From Clostridium chromiireducens (GTDB lineage Bacteria; Bacillota; Clostridia; Clostridiales; Clostridiaceae), in contig NZ_MZGT01000006.1 of NCBI RefSeq assembly GCF_002029255.1, forward strand, positions 48,480-112,479: DNA of 64,000 nt, in the 5' to 3' direction. The notes beneath the pieces were generated by a model. It was not told the DNA's origin. It did no database searches and saw only the letters and a program-made list of their open reading frames with translations. Positions 28,347 to 37,240 of this stretch are shown here, piece after piece (the stretch's first letter is position 1; each line of letters begins with the position of its first letter). A program made the translations under genes and the position numbers.

Positions 28347-29057
28347 TTGAATTATATAAAATGTGAGCGTAGAATATATAGTTTTAAAAGTGATACCCAT
28401 ACTCATGAATATGGACAACTAATCTTGCCACTTCAAGGTATTCTTTCTATAGAAACTGATTATAAGAAATTAGAGTTAAAAGATGATTCATTATTCTTTC
28501 TTCCTCCAGATTGTAAGCATACCTTTAATGCTAGCAATACCAATGAATTCTTAGTTTTAGATATACCTGATAAAATGCTCAACAAGTATGATATGGAAAA
28601 AATGTGTGGTGGAAGAGATATTTTATTTGATGAAAAATGGAAAGCAATAAGATATTTGTTGTTAAATGAAGCTGAGATCAACCAAAATTCTAGTTCTATA
28701 AATAATTTATTCCTCTACTTTTATAATTTTATCACTACTGAAAATTTGCCTAATTCAGTAAAATTCATTAATGAACATTTTACTGAAGATATTGATTTAA
28801 AGAAATTAGCAGATATAGAGCACTACAACGTTAGTTATTATAGTGAATGGTTTAAAAATAATATGAACGTTTCTCCTACTGAATACATCCAAAATTTAAG
28901 AGTAAAGAGAGCAAAGGAACTCCTTTTAAATACAAACTTAACAGTTCTACAAATTTCTCAGATGGTTGGCTATGAACACAATTCATCATTTACTAAGGTA
29001 TTTAAACACTTAGAAAAAATATCACCTGCAGAATATAGAAGAAACATCAAGAAATAG
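28347..29057 (+). CDS. AraC family transcriptional regulator
   Basis: This 236-residue protein has an N-terminal cupin-like domain (about 12-80: SDTHTHEYGQLILPLQGILSI, FFLPPDCKHTF). The C-terminus is a double HTH (about 135-235: LKKLADIEHYNVSYYSEWFKNNMNVSPTEYI, LQISQMVGYEHNSSFTKVFKH). ATG 28341 lies one base from AAGGAGG, which is too close to initiate. The TTG at 28347 has a 7-base spacing and is the more likely start. It is monocistronic; the effector is unknown. A divergent target is not obvious, so autoregulation or control of distant genes is possible. Confidence 0.85.
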   Translation: MNYIKCERRIYSFKSDTHTHEYGQLILPLQGILSIETDYKKLELKDDSLFFLPPDCKHTFNASNTNEFLVLDIPDKMLNKYDMEKMCGGRDILFDEKWKAIRYLLLNEAEINQNSSSINNLFLYFYNFITTENLPNSVKFINEHFTEDIDLKKLADIEHYNVSYYSEWFKNNMNVSPTEYIQNLRVKRAKELLLNTNLTVLQISQMVGYEHNSSFTKVFKHLEKISPAEYRRNIKK

Positions 29058-29088
29058 ACTAAAAACTAACTATATTTCAGCAAAGACT

Positions 29089-29419
29089 TATCTAATTGAA
29101 GATATATAATAGTATATATAGAGATAACCAGACTACAACTTAGACTTATGTGATAACTTACCGAAATTATAAACATTTTTATTCCGAAAACTATGAAAAT
29201 ATCGCCGAAGGTTCTAAGTTGCAGGTTGCATCCACTTTAGCATGCTCCAACTTTCAGTTTGACAAGCTAAAGTGGAACAACCTACAACTAAGAACCTTTA
29301 ACAGCTCATTTTCAAATGTTTTCTCCACAAAAATGTTTATAATTTCTAATGAAGACATCTACTTAAAGTTTTAACGAGTTTGTAGATATGTTCATCTAAT
29401 AAATCAAATATCTAATTGA
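29089..29419. mobile_element. Foldback (MITE-like) element with flanking 11-bp direct repeats
   Basis: Two arms, 29163-29241 and 29266-29346, are inverted copies at about 80% identity around a 24-base loop; the innermost part (AAGGTTC...CACTTTAGC) is best conserved. Weaker inverted similarity continues outward on both sides. The direct repeat TATCTAATTGA occurs at 29089-29099 and 29409-29419, placed symmetrically 62-63 bases outside the arms. This fits an inserted non-coding element of about 309 bp with a target-site duplication. No transposase is present. It could instead be a large structured RNA. The 74-codon open frame across it is a by-product. Confidence 0.6.
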
Positions 29420-29553
29420 GAAATATATAACATTAAATGCATTGTTGTAATATATCGTCTTTTTCTTTTACTATTTAAAATGAAAAATATTAGTAAAAGA
29501 TAACTGTTAAAAGAAATATAACAAACACATATAAAGAAAGGATGTGCTTTAGC

Positions 29554-30360
29554 ATGAAAGAAAGAGTCACTAAAATGATACGAAACTTTGTTAAGGAATA
29601 TGAGAAGCAAGATAATATTTCAACTAAATGGGGTGAGCCTTTAGTTGGCTTTGCTGATGCTAATGATCCTTATATTTTAAATTTTAAGGAACTTATTACA
29701 CCTACTCATGGTTTACCTAGTGACGTAATTTCTGATGCATCAATTGTTATAGCTTATTTTGTTCCATTCACTAAAGAATTGGCTAAAACAAATGGAACTC
29801 CTGGAGAAATTGCTTCTCCTGAATGGGCACTAGCTTATGAGGAAACCAATGCAATGTTCGTTAAGCTAAATGACTATATGGTATCAGAACTACAAAAACT
29901 TGGATACAATGCAGGTGTTTCACCTGAAGCTTCTACATTTGATCAAAAGATATTGAAAAGCAATTGGTCTCATAGACATTTTGCAAAAGTTGCTGGCCTC
30001 GGAACCTTTGGTATCAATAATATGCTTATAACTAAGGCTGGATGCTGTGGAAGATATAGCACCATTGTAACCAACCTAGATGTTAAACCAGATTCGCCTC
30101 TAGAAGAAGAACTTTGCTTATATAAAAAGAATGGAAGCTGCGGTATATGTGTAAAACACTGCCCATCAGGTGCATTGACTTTAGATGGGTATGATAGGCA
30201 TAAATGCTATGTGGTATTAATGAAAAATGCAGAATTATATACAGAGTTCGGAAGCTCTTATACTGACGAATCTGGTGATAAACCAAATAGTGTAGGTAGT
30301 GATGTATGTGGAAAGTGTGTAGTAAATACACCATGTACATTTTTCTTTAAAAAGCCTTAA
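29554..30360 (+). CDS. Epoxyqueuosine-reductase-like iron-sulfur protein
   Basis: This 268-residue protein resembles the 4Fe-4S and N-terminal parts of QueG. It is shorter than true QueG (about 350+) and lacks HEAT repeats. It shows WGEPLVGFADAND, HRHFAKVAGLGTFGINNMLIT (cobalamin-fold-like in QueG) and the cluster motif CGICVKHCPSGAL. Further cysteines occur in CGKCVVNTPC near the end. ATG 29554 is chosen; ATG 29542 overlaps the ribosome site GAAAGGA. Whether it binds cobalamin or reduces epoxyqueuosine is unknown; many clostridial paralogues exist. It is convergent with the flavodiiron operon. Confidence 0.8.
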   Translation: MKERVTKMIRNFVKEYEKQDNISTKWGEPLVGFADANDPYILNFKELITPTHGLPSDVISDASIVIAYFVPFTKELAKTNGTPGEIASPEWALAYEETNAMFVKLNDYMVSELQKLGYNAGVSPEASTFDQKILKSNWSHRHFAKVAGLGTFGINNMLITKAGCCGRYSTIVTNLDVKPDSPLEEELCLYKKNGSCGICVKHCPSGALTLDGYDRHKCYVVLMKNAELYTEFGSSYTDESGDKPNSVGSDVCGKCVVNTPCTFFFKKP

Positions 30361-30390
30361 TTACATTGTTAATCAATCTATAAATATAAA

Positions 30391-30422
30391 AATTAACCCA
30401 TGAATCTAATCATGAGTTAATC
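30391..30422. terminator. Bidirectional terminator between convergent genes
   Basis: ATTAACCCATGA (30392-30403) pairs with TCATGAGTTAAT (30410-30421) with one mismatch. A/T runs flank it. It lies between the QueG-like and flavodiiron stop codons. Confidence 0.7.
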
Positions 30423-30440
30423 TTTATACTTTCTCTTAAA

Positions 30441-31640
30441 TTATTTCATTGATTCCAGTATACTATCGACAATAGAATCTATTGAATCCTCGTCACTTTC
30501 TTTCATGCTAGAATTAATTGACATATCGCAATCTAGAATAGTCATGTCCTTCATTTGCTCTATTAGTTCACGCATTAATTTGCCTGACTGAGGAGCCCAT
30601 GAACCATTTTCTATAAGAGCAAAAGTACGTTTTTGAAGATTTAATGCTTTCATATCTAATATATAATCATGGATTGGCGGATATATATTTAAATTGTAAG
30701 TTACAGATGCAAGAACAATATGGCTGTATTTGAATGAATCGGAAATTAAATATGAAACATGAGTTTTTGAAACATCATACATGTTCACATTAGTCATTCC
30801 CTTTTTAACTAACCTTGTTGCTAAATCATTAGCTGCTGCTTCTGTATTTCCATACATTGAGCCATAGACGATTAATACTCCTTTTTCTTCAGGTTCGTAA
30901 CTGCTCCATTTATCATATTTATCAAGCAGGTAACCAAAATCATTACGCCATACAGGTCCATGAAGCGGACAGATAATTTTAATATCTATGGTTCCTGCTT
31001 TCTTTAATAGAGCTTGGACATGAGGTCCGTATTTTCCTACTATGTTTGTATAATATCTTCTAGCATCATCAATCCAGTCACGATCAAAATTCACTTCATC
31101 ATTAAACAGCTTTCCATCCAAAGCTCCAAAAGAACCAAATGCATCAGCTGAGAAAAGTACTCCATTAGTAGTATCAAAGGTCACCATTGCTTCTGGCCAG
31201 TGTACCATTGGTGCAGCAACAAATACTACATTATGCTTTCCAAAGGACATAGTATCTCCTTCTTTGACCTCTGTTATTTTACCATCTATATCAAAACCAA
31301 ACTGACGCATGAACAAAGAAGCTTTTTCAGTACATATAATTTGTACCTCTGGATAGCGAATAACAATTTCTTCAATACAAGCTGCATGATCAGGCTCCAT
31401 ATGATTAATTACCATATAGTCTAAAGTTTTGTCCCCTAGAACCCCTTTAATATTTTCAAGGAATTGTCGGCAGATTGACCAATCTACAGTATCAAATAGC
31501 ACTGTTTTCTCATCTAAAAGTAAATATGAATTATATGAAACACCCCTTTGAATAGGATGAACATTTTCAAAAAGAGCAAGACGACGATCATTGCCTCCAA
31601 CCCAATAAAGATCTTCAGTTATTTCTCTAACGCAATACAT
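30441..31640 (-). CDS. Flavodiiron protein (O2/NO reductase)
   Basis: This 399-residue cytoplasmic protein has an N-terminal metallo-beta-lactamase-like diiron domain (about 1-250) with ligands in NHMEPDHAACIEE and in LHGPVW. A C-terminal flavodoxin domain (about 255-399) contains VLIVYGSMYGNTEAAA. Flavodiiron proteins reduce O2 to water, or NO to N2O, with electrons usually delivered by rubredoxin. The gene lies 32 bases after the acyl-CoA dehydrogenase/ETF/rubredoxin fusion gene, so the electron donor is probably the rubredoxin domain of that protein. No Cys-rich extension is present. The family is also called FprA/ROO. Confidence 0.94.
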   Translation of the reverse strand: MYCVREITEDLYWVGGNDRRLALFENVHPIQRGVSYNSYLLLDEKTVLFDTVDWSICRQFLENIKGVLGDKTLDYMVINHMEPDHAACIEEIVIRYPEVQIICTEKASLFMRQFGFDIDGKITEVKEGDTMSFGKHNVVFVAAPMVHWPEAMVTFDTTNGVLFSADAFGSFGALDGKLFNDEVNFDRDWIDDARRYYTNIVGKYGPHVQALLKKAGTIDIKIICPLHGPVWRNDFGYLLDKYDKWSSYEPEEKGVLIVYGSMYGNTEAAANDLATRLVKKGMTNVNMYDVSKTHVSYLISDSFKYSHIVLASVTYNLNIYPPIHDYILDMKALNLQKRTFALIENGSWAPQSGKLMRELIEQMKDMTILDCDMSINSSMKESDEDSIDSIVDSILESMK

Positions 31641-31672
31641 GGATAATCCTCCTTTATTTTTTATTGTATGTC

Positions 31673-33577
31673 TTATACTTCTATAAACATATCCTTTTCT
31701 TCACCACAAGCAGGGCAAGTCCACTCTTCAGGTAAGTTTTCAAAAAGTGTACCTGGACTTACTTCTCCTTCTAAATCTCCCACTCCAGGATCATATTCAT
31801 AGCCACATCCATTACATACATAATGCTTCCAAGTTGGAATAACTTTCTTCACTGAAGCTCTCTTAATCTTTTTCATAGGTGGTGCCTCTTTCTTTTCCTC
31901 ACCATTATCTAAAGCCTCAGTTAGTAGTGGCAATACTTCCTTCAAGTCACCAACTATTCCATAATCAGCATTCTTAAAGATTTTTGCATTTGGATTAATA
32001 TTTATAGCAACTATTGTAGATGCGTCTTTTATTCCTTTCAAATGTTGACCTGCTCCCGAAATACCGCAGGCAATATAAAGATTTCCTTTAAACTTTTGAC
32101 CTGACATACCTACATATCGGTCTATTGGCACATATTTTAATGTTTCAGCTACAGGACGTGAAGAACCTATTGCTGCACCAGCTTGTACTGCTAAGTCTTT
32201 TATAAGATGCATATTTTCCTTTTCTCCTATACCTTGACCTACGCTGACTACTCTTTCTGCTTTACTTATTGGAGTATCCATAGGAATTCCTACAGTGAAA
32301 TCATATCCGTCTTTCTTAAGAGCTTCTACAAGAGTATTCACTCTTTCTTCTAGAGTTCCATCTTTAAAAATTACTTTTTTACGATATCCTGTAGCAGGTT
32401 CCCTTGACGTTTTTGCTACTTGCTCTGTCTTTGGCATTTTACCTATAATATTAGCTGCAATAACAACTCGTTGAATTTCATTAGTTCCTTCGTATATTGT
32501 GCAAATTTTAGCATCTCTGTAGGCACGTTCAACTTCCATCCCTTTAAGGTATCCGCTTCCACCAAATATTTGAAGAGCATCATTGACAATCTCAAGACAA
32601 ACATCTGAAGTATATTGTTTAGCCATAGCAGCTTCCATACTGTAATGTTCATGATTTCCCTTAAGCTCTGCGGCACTATAAACAAGGAATCTAGCAGCTC
32701 TAAGCTTTGTAGCCATATCAGCTAGTTTAAAAGCGATTATTTGCTGCTGGCAAATAGGTTTACCAAATTGAACTCTTTCTTTTGAATACTCTAAGGCATT
32801 CTCATAGGCACCTTGCGCTATCCCAAGGGCTTGGGCGGCAATACCAATACGACCACCATCTAAAGTAGACATAGCAATCTTGAAGCCATCGCCTTCTTTA
32901 CCTAATAAATTTTCCTTAGGCACTTTTACATCATTAAAAATTAACTCTGCAGTAGCTGAAGAACGAATTCCCATTTTGTCATAATGTTTACCAAAACTGA
33001 AACCTTCCCAGCCTTTCTCAACTATAAATGCACTAATGCCGCGTGTACCAATGTCTGGTGTCGTTACAGCGAAAACAATATTAATATCTGCCTCACCACC
33101 ATTGGTGATGAATATTTTTTCGCCATTTAAAATATAATAGTCTCCTTCCAATACGGCGGTTGTTTCTGTTCCACCTGCATCACTACCTGCGTTTTCTTCA
33201 GTTAGACCGAAGGCACCAAGTTTCTCTCCTTTTGCGAGTGGCACTAAGTATTTTTGTTTCTGCTCCTCAGTTCCAAATGCCGCAATTGGATATGTTCCAA
33301 GTGATGTATGAGCAGACAGAATTACTCCTGTTCCCCCATCAACTCTTGATAATTCCTCTACAGCAATTGCATAACTGATCACATCTAAACCTGCTCCTCC
33401 ATATTCTTTAGGATATGGAATTCCCATCACGTCCATATCAGCTAGCTTTTGAACTACTTCTGACGGAAATTTATTTTCCTGATCCAACATAAATGCAATA
33501 GGTTTAACTTCCTCTTCTGCAAACACTCTGATCTTTTCCCTCAAGTTTTCATGCTGTTCTGTAGTCTTAAAAAACAT
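31673..33577 (-). CDS. Acyl-CoA dehydrogenase-EtfA(FAD)-rubredoxin fusion protein
   Basis: This 634-residue protein joins three redox modules. Residues about 1-380 are a full acyl-CoA dehydrogenase with [13 protein letters not shown], the catalytic Glu region [14 protein letters not shown] and QIFGGSGY. Residues about 400-560 match the C-terminal FAD domain of ETF-alpha ([34 protein letters not shown]). Residues about 580-634 are a rubredoxin with both CxxC pairs ([11 protein letters not shown] and CPACGEE). The order suggests electron flow from acyl-CoA FAD to ETF FAD to the Fe site, without a separate ETF dimer. It leads an operon with a flavodiiron protein. The substrate chain length is unknown. 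Confidence 0.94.
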   Translation of the reverse strand: MFFKTTEQHENLREKIRVFAEEEVKPIAFMLDQENKFPSEVVQKLADMDVMGIPYPKEYGGAGLDVISYAIAVEELSRVDGGTGVILSAHTSLGTYPIAAFGTEEQKQKYLVPLAKGEKLGAFGLTEENAGSDAGGTETTAVLEGDYYILNGEKIFITNGGEADINIVFAVTTPDIGTRGISAFIVEKGWEGFSFGKHYDKMGIRSSATAELIFNDVKVPKENLLGKEGDGFKIAMSTLDGGRIGIAAQALGIAQGAYENALEYSKERVQFGKPICQQQIIAFKLADMATKLRAARFLVYSAAELKGNHEHYSMEAAMAKQYTSDVCLEIVNDALQIFGGSGYLKGMEVERAYRDAKICTIYEGTNEIQRVVIAANIIGKMPKTEQVAKTSREPATGYRKKVIFKDGTLEERVNTLVEALKKDGYDFTVGIPMDTPISKAERVVSVGQGIGEKENMHLIKDLAVQAGAAIGSSRPVAETLKYVPIDRYVGMSGQKFKGNLYIACGISGAGQHLKGIKDASTIVAININPNAKIFKNADYGIVGDLKEVLPLLTEALDNGEEKKEAPPMKKIKRASVKKVIPTWKHYVCNGCGYEYDPGVGDLEGEVSPGTLFENLPEEWTCPACGEEKDMFIEV

Positions 33578-33765
33578 AAATACACCTCCAATAAATTATA
33601 CGGTTTCACCAACGTCATTCTATGAAATCTGCAAAACCACATTACTCGATACCATAAGTAAAATACCCCAAATTTAATTAATCTTTGTATTCCTTTTCAT
33701 TGTTGAAAATTGTACAGTTAATGTATCTTACTTACTAAACCATTTTCTCAACACATTCCTTAAAT

Positions 33766-33810
33766 GTATACCTAAACCGTATACTTTAATTGTATACCTC
33801 ATAGGTATAC
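33766..33810. promoter_or_regulatory. Four GTATAC sites at exact 13-bp intervals
   Basis: GTATAC occurs at 33766, 33779, 33792 and 33805, each 13 bases after the last, with unrelated 7-base spacers. It lies about 190 bases upstream of the dehydrogenase-fusion gene in a 500-base intergenic region. An operator array for a regulator of that operon is likely. The rest of the intergenic region (33578-34079) is AT-rich with no gene. Confidence 0.6.
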
Positions 33811-34079
33811 TTTTCAAATGTCCCTTTATCCATTTATAACCATAATAGCCAATAACAGCTTATATTTTGTTATCTTTTGAACTTATAACCATTTTTTCTC
33901 CTATTAGCTTACAAAAGCAACGTTTTTCATTTTATTGAAACATTATTTGAGTCTGTCCTCCTTGTCTAACTTAAGCTGTATTTAACATTTTCACATTGTA
34001 TACCAACACTTATAATTATGCTATTTCTAATACTATTATTAATTTAATTTGGTTTTAAATAAAATTATATTTTAAACCC

Positions 34080-34661
34080 TTATATTATTAAGGTAAATGC
34101 AGAATAGACTAAAAGTAATGCCATTATTATGTTAACTGCAACCCTATATCTCTCAAAAAACCTCTGAAATACTGCACCAAAAACTGCCCAAGCGAAAACT
34201 CCAGAACATCCAAAGACTGTGATTAGTAATGTAAAAGCTCCAATTGAAATAAAAGAACTATAGAACGGGATAATAAAAGTAGAAATGGCTGTTATACCAT
34301 ATAATATAATTTTTACATTTACAAATTGTAGAATAAAACCTGTGATAAAGCTGTCTGCATTTTCTATATTCTCATCATTGGACCGTGATTTGCTTTTAAC
34401 AACATGCCACGCCAGCCACAAAATATATCCTACTCCGATATAAGTCATAACAGGTTTAATCATTGGAATGATGTTTACAAGAATCACACTAAAAAAGCTG
34501 CATAATACCATTACTGATAAAAAACCAGCGAAAATTCCCTGAATCAATTTAATACTCTTTTTCAATCCAAACTTACTTGTATTAGACATGGCTAATATGT
34601 TATTTGGGCCTGGTGTAAATGCTGTTAAAAGAGTAAAAGTTAAAAATGCTGTTAAATTCAT
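34080..34661 (-). CDS. LysE family amino acid exporter
   Basis: This 193-residue membrane protein has about six helices and the LysE/RhtB signature FTPGPNNILAMSNTSKFG near the N-terminus. A charged loop (residues about 90-105, KSKSRSNDENIENADS) follows the third helix. Members export amino acids or other small cationic metabolites; the substrate cannot be told. It is divergent from a LysR-family gene, the usual LysE/LysR arrangement, and is probably controlled by it. Confidence 0.88.
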   Translation of the reverse strand: MNLTAFLTFTLLTAFTPGPNNILAMSNTSKFGLKKSIKLIQGIFAGFLSVMVLCSFFSVILVNIIPMIKPVMTYIGVGYILWLAWHVVKSKSRSNDENIENADSFITGFILQFVNVKIILYGITAISTFIIPFYSSFISIGAFTLLITVFGCSGVFAWAVFGAVFQRFFERYRVAVNIIMALLLVYSAFTLII

Positions 34662-34841
34662 GATATAATTCTCCTTCTAAAAATATTGTTCAAAATACTT
34701 GTCCTAGGTTTAATTTTTCAATATCCCCTTTCGTTAATTAATCCTATCAAATCACCATGTATTTGTAAAATTGATATTTTCAAATTGACAATTCATTTTT
34801 TTCAATATATCATGAACACTATACAGATTGGAGTGATATAT

Positions 34842-35732
34842 GTGGATATAAGGCACTTTAAAACATTTAAATGCATTGTTGAAGAAGGCAGTTTTTCAAA
34901 TGCAGCATTAAAGATTGGATACACTCAATCTACTGTTACATCACAAATTCAACAGCTAGAACAGGAACTTTCAATAAAATTATTCGAAAAGATAGGCCGC
35001 AATATGGTATTAACTCCACTTGGAAAAGAATTAATAACACATACAGATGAATTACTTGAAACAGTAAAAAAAATTGAAAGTATCGGAAAAAACGATGATA
35101 TGCCTAAAGGGGAATTAAAAATTGCAATAGCTGACTCATTAATGTCATACAAATTACAAAATGTGCTTAGTTTATTTAGACAAAAAGCTCCTGATGTGAG
35201 CCTTTCTATAGTTTCATTAAATTGCTATGTGATTAATGACATGTTGGTTAAAGGTGAAGTAGACATTGGTTTACTTTATGATGTAGGAACTCATAAAGAA
35301 AGTTTAACGTCCGTTCAACTAACTGAATTTCCTGTAGTTCTAGTATGTTCACCTTTATTTGAACACGAAAAAGCTGACTTTAGCACGCCAGATCAAGTAA
35401 TAAATACAAGCCTTGTTATCAATGAACCTAATTGTATCTATAGAAGAATATTTGAAAATTATCTTCGTAGTAATAATATAACCTTGAATAACACCATAGA
35501 GCTGTGGAGCATTGAAGCAATCAAAAATTGTGTTTCAAGTAATTTAGGAATATCTTTCTTACCTCGTTTTGTAGTTGAAGATGAGCTTAAGAAGAACAAA
35601 TTAAAAGAAATTCATGCAAACTGCTCTGATAGTAAAATCACAGCTATATACTCATATCACAAAAACAAGTGGATTAGTCCTGCAATGTCATTGTTTATGC
35701 AATTGGTTAGAGAAAATTTTGAAAGTAAATAG
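34842..35732 (+). CDS. LysR family transcriptional regulator
   Basis: This 296-residue protein has an N-terminal winged HTH (MDIRHFKTFKCIVEEGSFSNAA, SQIQQLEQELSIKLFEKIGRNMVLTPLGKEL). The substrate-binding domain (about 90-290) contains GELKIAIADSLM. An open frame extends to 34686, but those residues do not fit the family. GTG 34842, eight bases after GGAG, gives the normal N-terminus and length. It is divergent from the LysE-type exporter gene, and probably regulates it and itself from the 180-base gap. Confidence 0.9.
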   Translation: MDIRHFKTFKCIVEEGSFSNAALKIGYTQSTVTSQIQQLEQELSIKLFEKIGRNMVLTPLGKELITHTDELLETVKKIESIGKNDDMPKGELKIAIADSLMSYKLQNVLSLFRQKAPDVSLSIVSLNCYVINDMLVKGEVDIGLLYDVGTHKESLTSVQLTEFPVVLVCSPLFEHEKADFSTPDQVINTSLVINEPNCIYRRIFENYLRSNNITLNNTIELWSIEAIKNCVSSNLGISFLPRFVVEDELKKNKLKEIHANCSDSKITAIYSYHKNKWISPAMSLFMQLVRENFESK

Positions 35733-35760
35733 CAGAGATAGTGGTTATATTTATAAATGA

Positions 35761-35814
35761 TTCTTAAAAACAATGGTATCAAAATCTAAATTGGAAAACC
35801 ATTGTTTTTAAGAA
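35761..35814 (+). terminator. Terminator of the LysR gene
   Basis: A 17-bp perfect stem (35761-35777 with 35798-35814) surrounds a 20-base loop. The ascending and descending arms contain A5 and T5 runs. It lies 28 bases after the stop codon. Confidence 0.75.
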
Positions 35815-35881
35815 ATAACTGTGCTTTTTAAGCTACAATATTTATACCTTTGCCCTAAATAACTTTCTCTTCTGTTCAATA

Positions 35882-36721
35882 TTATTTTTGAGCAATAACT
35901 GCAATCCATTCACTATCTTCTTTTAAAGCTTCTCCAGAAAGACTTCCCATCACATTAATGATATTTAATCCACAACTTTGAACTATCCTCCTGATCTTTT
36001 CAATCGTATAATCATGAAACCAATTCCTATATACTTGAACCCCATTATTATCGGCAACTATATATTGATCGAGCCAAATATCATCATCATATTCAAATCC
36101 TTCTTCTAAAACTATGTGTGGCTTTCCTCTCCAAAATCCACTTTCACTAACATACCAATTTTTTCTTAATCCGCACTTTCTTCTAAGTATAGGTGTGGAA
36201 ACATCAAAAATAAATAAACCATTTGGCTTTAAAGCATTTTTAACTATATCAAACAACTTGTCTCTCTCAATATCTGAAAAAGTATTTATCTCACCATAGA
36301 CCTGCATAACGACATCATATTTCTCAAAATAGTTGAGTTCAAATAAATTTATACACTCATATTCTATATTAAGTCCTTGTTTTTCAGCACTTTTTTTAGC
36401 GTAATTAATTGTATTTCTTGAAAAATCAATTCCTGTTACCTTATGTCCTCTTTTACATAATCTTTCAGCATATAATCCTGGACCACATCCTAAATCTAAT
36501 ATCATGCTATTTTCTTTTAAAACATTCTTAGCTAGGAAGCCCACTGTTTCATCAATAATCAAAATTCTTCGTGAAGCACCATCAAAATTTGGATTAAGAT
36601 GCGCTTGAAGCATCTGCTTTGCAATATATTCTTCTGTCCATATACTCCCATATCCCTTATCAAATAGAGATGGCTTTTTACTATATTCTCCTATTTTATT
36701 AATTAGATTTTCATCTATCAT
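35882..36721 (-). CDS. Class I SAM-dependent methyltransferase
   Basis: This 279-residue protein has an N-terminal helical region and a Rossmann methyltransferase core. The core contains MILDLGCGPGLYAERLCKRG (motif I, near 92-111), VTGIDFS, YDVVMQVYGEINTF (motif II region) and ALKPNGLFIFDVS. The target is unknown. The N-terminal FDKGYGSIWTEEYIAKQML region occurs in a group of small-molecule methyltransferases of Firmicutes. It stands alone, followed by a large intergenic region upstream. Confidence 0.85.
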   Translation of the reverse strand: MIDENLINKIGEYSKKPSLFDKGYGSIWTEEYIAKQMLQAHLNPNFDGASRRILIIDETVGFLAKNVLKENSMILDLGCGPGLYAERLCKRGHKVTGIDFSRNTINYAKKSAEKQGLNIEYECINLFELNYFEKYDVVMQVYGEINTFSDIERDKLFDIVKNALKPNGLFIFDVSTPILRRKCGLRKNWYVSESGFWRGKPHIVLEEGFEYDDDIWLDQYIVADNNGVQVYRNWFHDYTIEKIRRIVQSCGLNIINVMGSLSGEALKEDSEWIAVIAQK

Positions 36722-36829
36722 AACTATACTACTCCTTCACTTTTCACAAATTTTATTTAAATTCCAATAAATATTAATTGTTTTAACGTATAAATAATCA
36801 TCATGTAATAGTATAATTTCCCCAAATAA

Positions 36830-36858
36830 AAAAGCTGTAGAGTAACTCTACAGCTTTT
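36830..36858. terminator. Hairpin resembling a bidirectional terminator
   Basis: AAAAGCTGTAGAGT (36830-36843) pairs with ACTCTACAGCTTTT (36845-36858), flanked by A and T runs. No gene ends close to it on either strand, so an unannotated small RNA could end here. Confidence 0.5.
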
Positions 36859-37136
36859 AACTTAAAAGATGGCTGAATAGCATGAAGAGTTAATATAAAA
36901 TCATATTCAAATAAATTGGTACAATAACCAAACCATTTTTTAAATGGTTTTACCAAAATATTATATTAAATGATTTTATTCACTCTTCCACATTAATTTA
37001 TACTTTCTGATTACACAGCACTAAATTAATCGGATACTATTCCACCTTCCATAATTATACTATTACATAAACTTATTATAATTATAATTCAATTAATTGT
37101 AAATATAAAAATTTTATTAATCACGAATTAATCAAA

Positions 37137-37166
37137 GAGAACCTCATTCATCTGAACTTGGTTCTC
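37137..37166. repeat. GAGAACC/GGTTCTC stem-loop, copy 1
   Basis: A 7-bp stem (37137-37143 with 37160-37166) carries the loop TCATTCATCTGAACTT. A second, similar copy with a longer stem is at 59911-59947. The copies share stem sequence and loop (CAT-CATC-TG-ACTT). This one lies 75 bases after the BrnQ stop codon and probably terminates that gene. Confidence 0.6.
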
Positions 37167-37240
37167 CCTATTTATTTAAATATTAAATTATATGTCAAAC
37201 TTACTAGTTCACACTTTATAAATAAAGTTATCTATTGAAT

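Larger units (their letters stand above)
36722..37240. other. Gene-free region with several hairpins
   Basis: This 520-base stretch between the methyltransferase start and the BrnQ stop codon has no open frame. It holds three hairpins. A strong AAAGCTGTAGA/TCTACAGCTTT stem-loop occupies 36830-36858, an AAACCATTT/AAATGGTTT stem lies near 36933-36956, and the GAGAACC/GGTTCTC stem-loop is listed separately. The last is the likely BrnQ terminator region. The first two could be terminators of small transcripts. Confidence 0.5.

Noticed and set aside
29150..29374. 74-codon open frame across the foldback element
   Set aside because: It runs through both inverted arms, has no ribosome site, and its sequence is explained by the repeat. 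It is a by-product of the element.
29554..30360. True epoxyqueuosine reductase (QueG) call
   Set aside because: The protein is about 100 residues too short and has no queuosine genes nearby, so only a QueG-like label is used.
33766..33810. GTATAC array as a CRISPR or iteron origin
   Set aside because: The 6-bp units and 7-bp spacers are far too short for CRISPR, and no replication gene is nearby. An operator array fits better.
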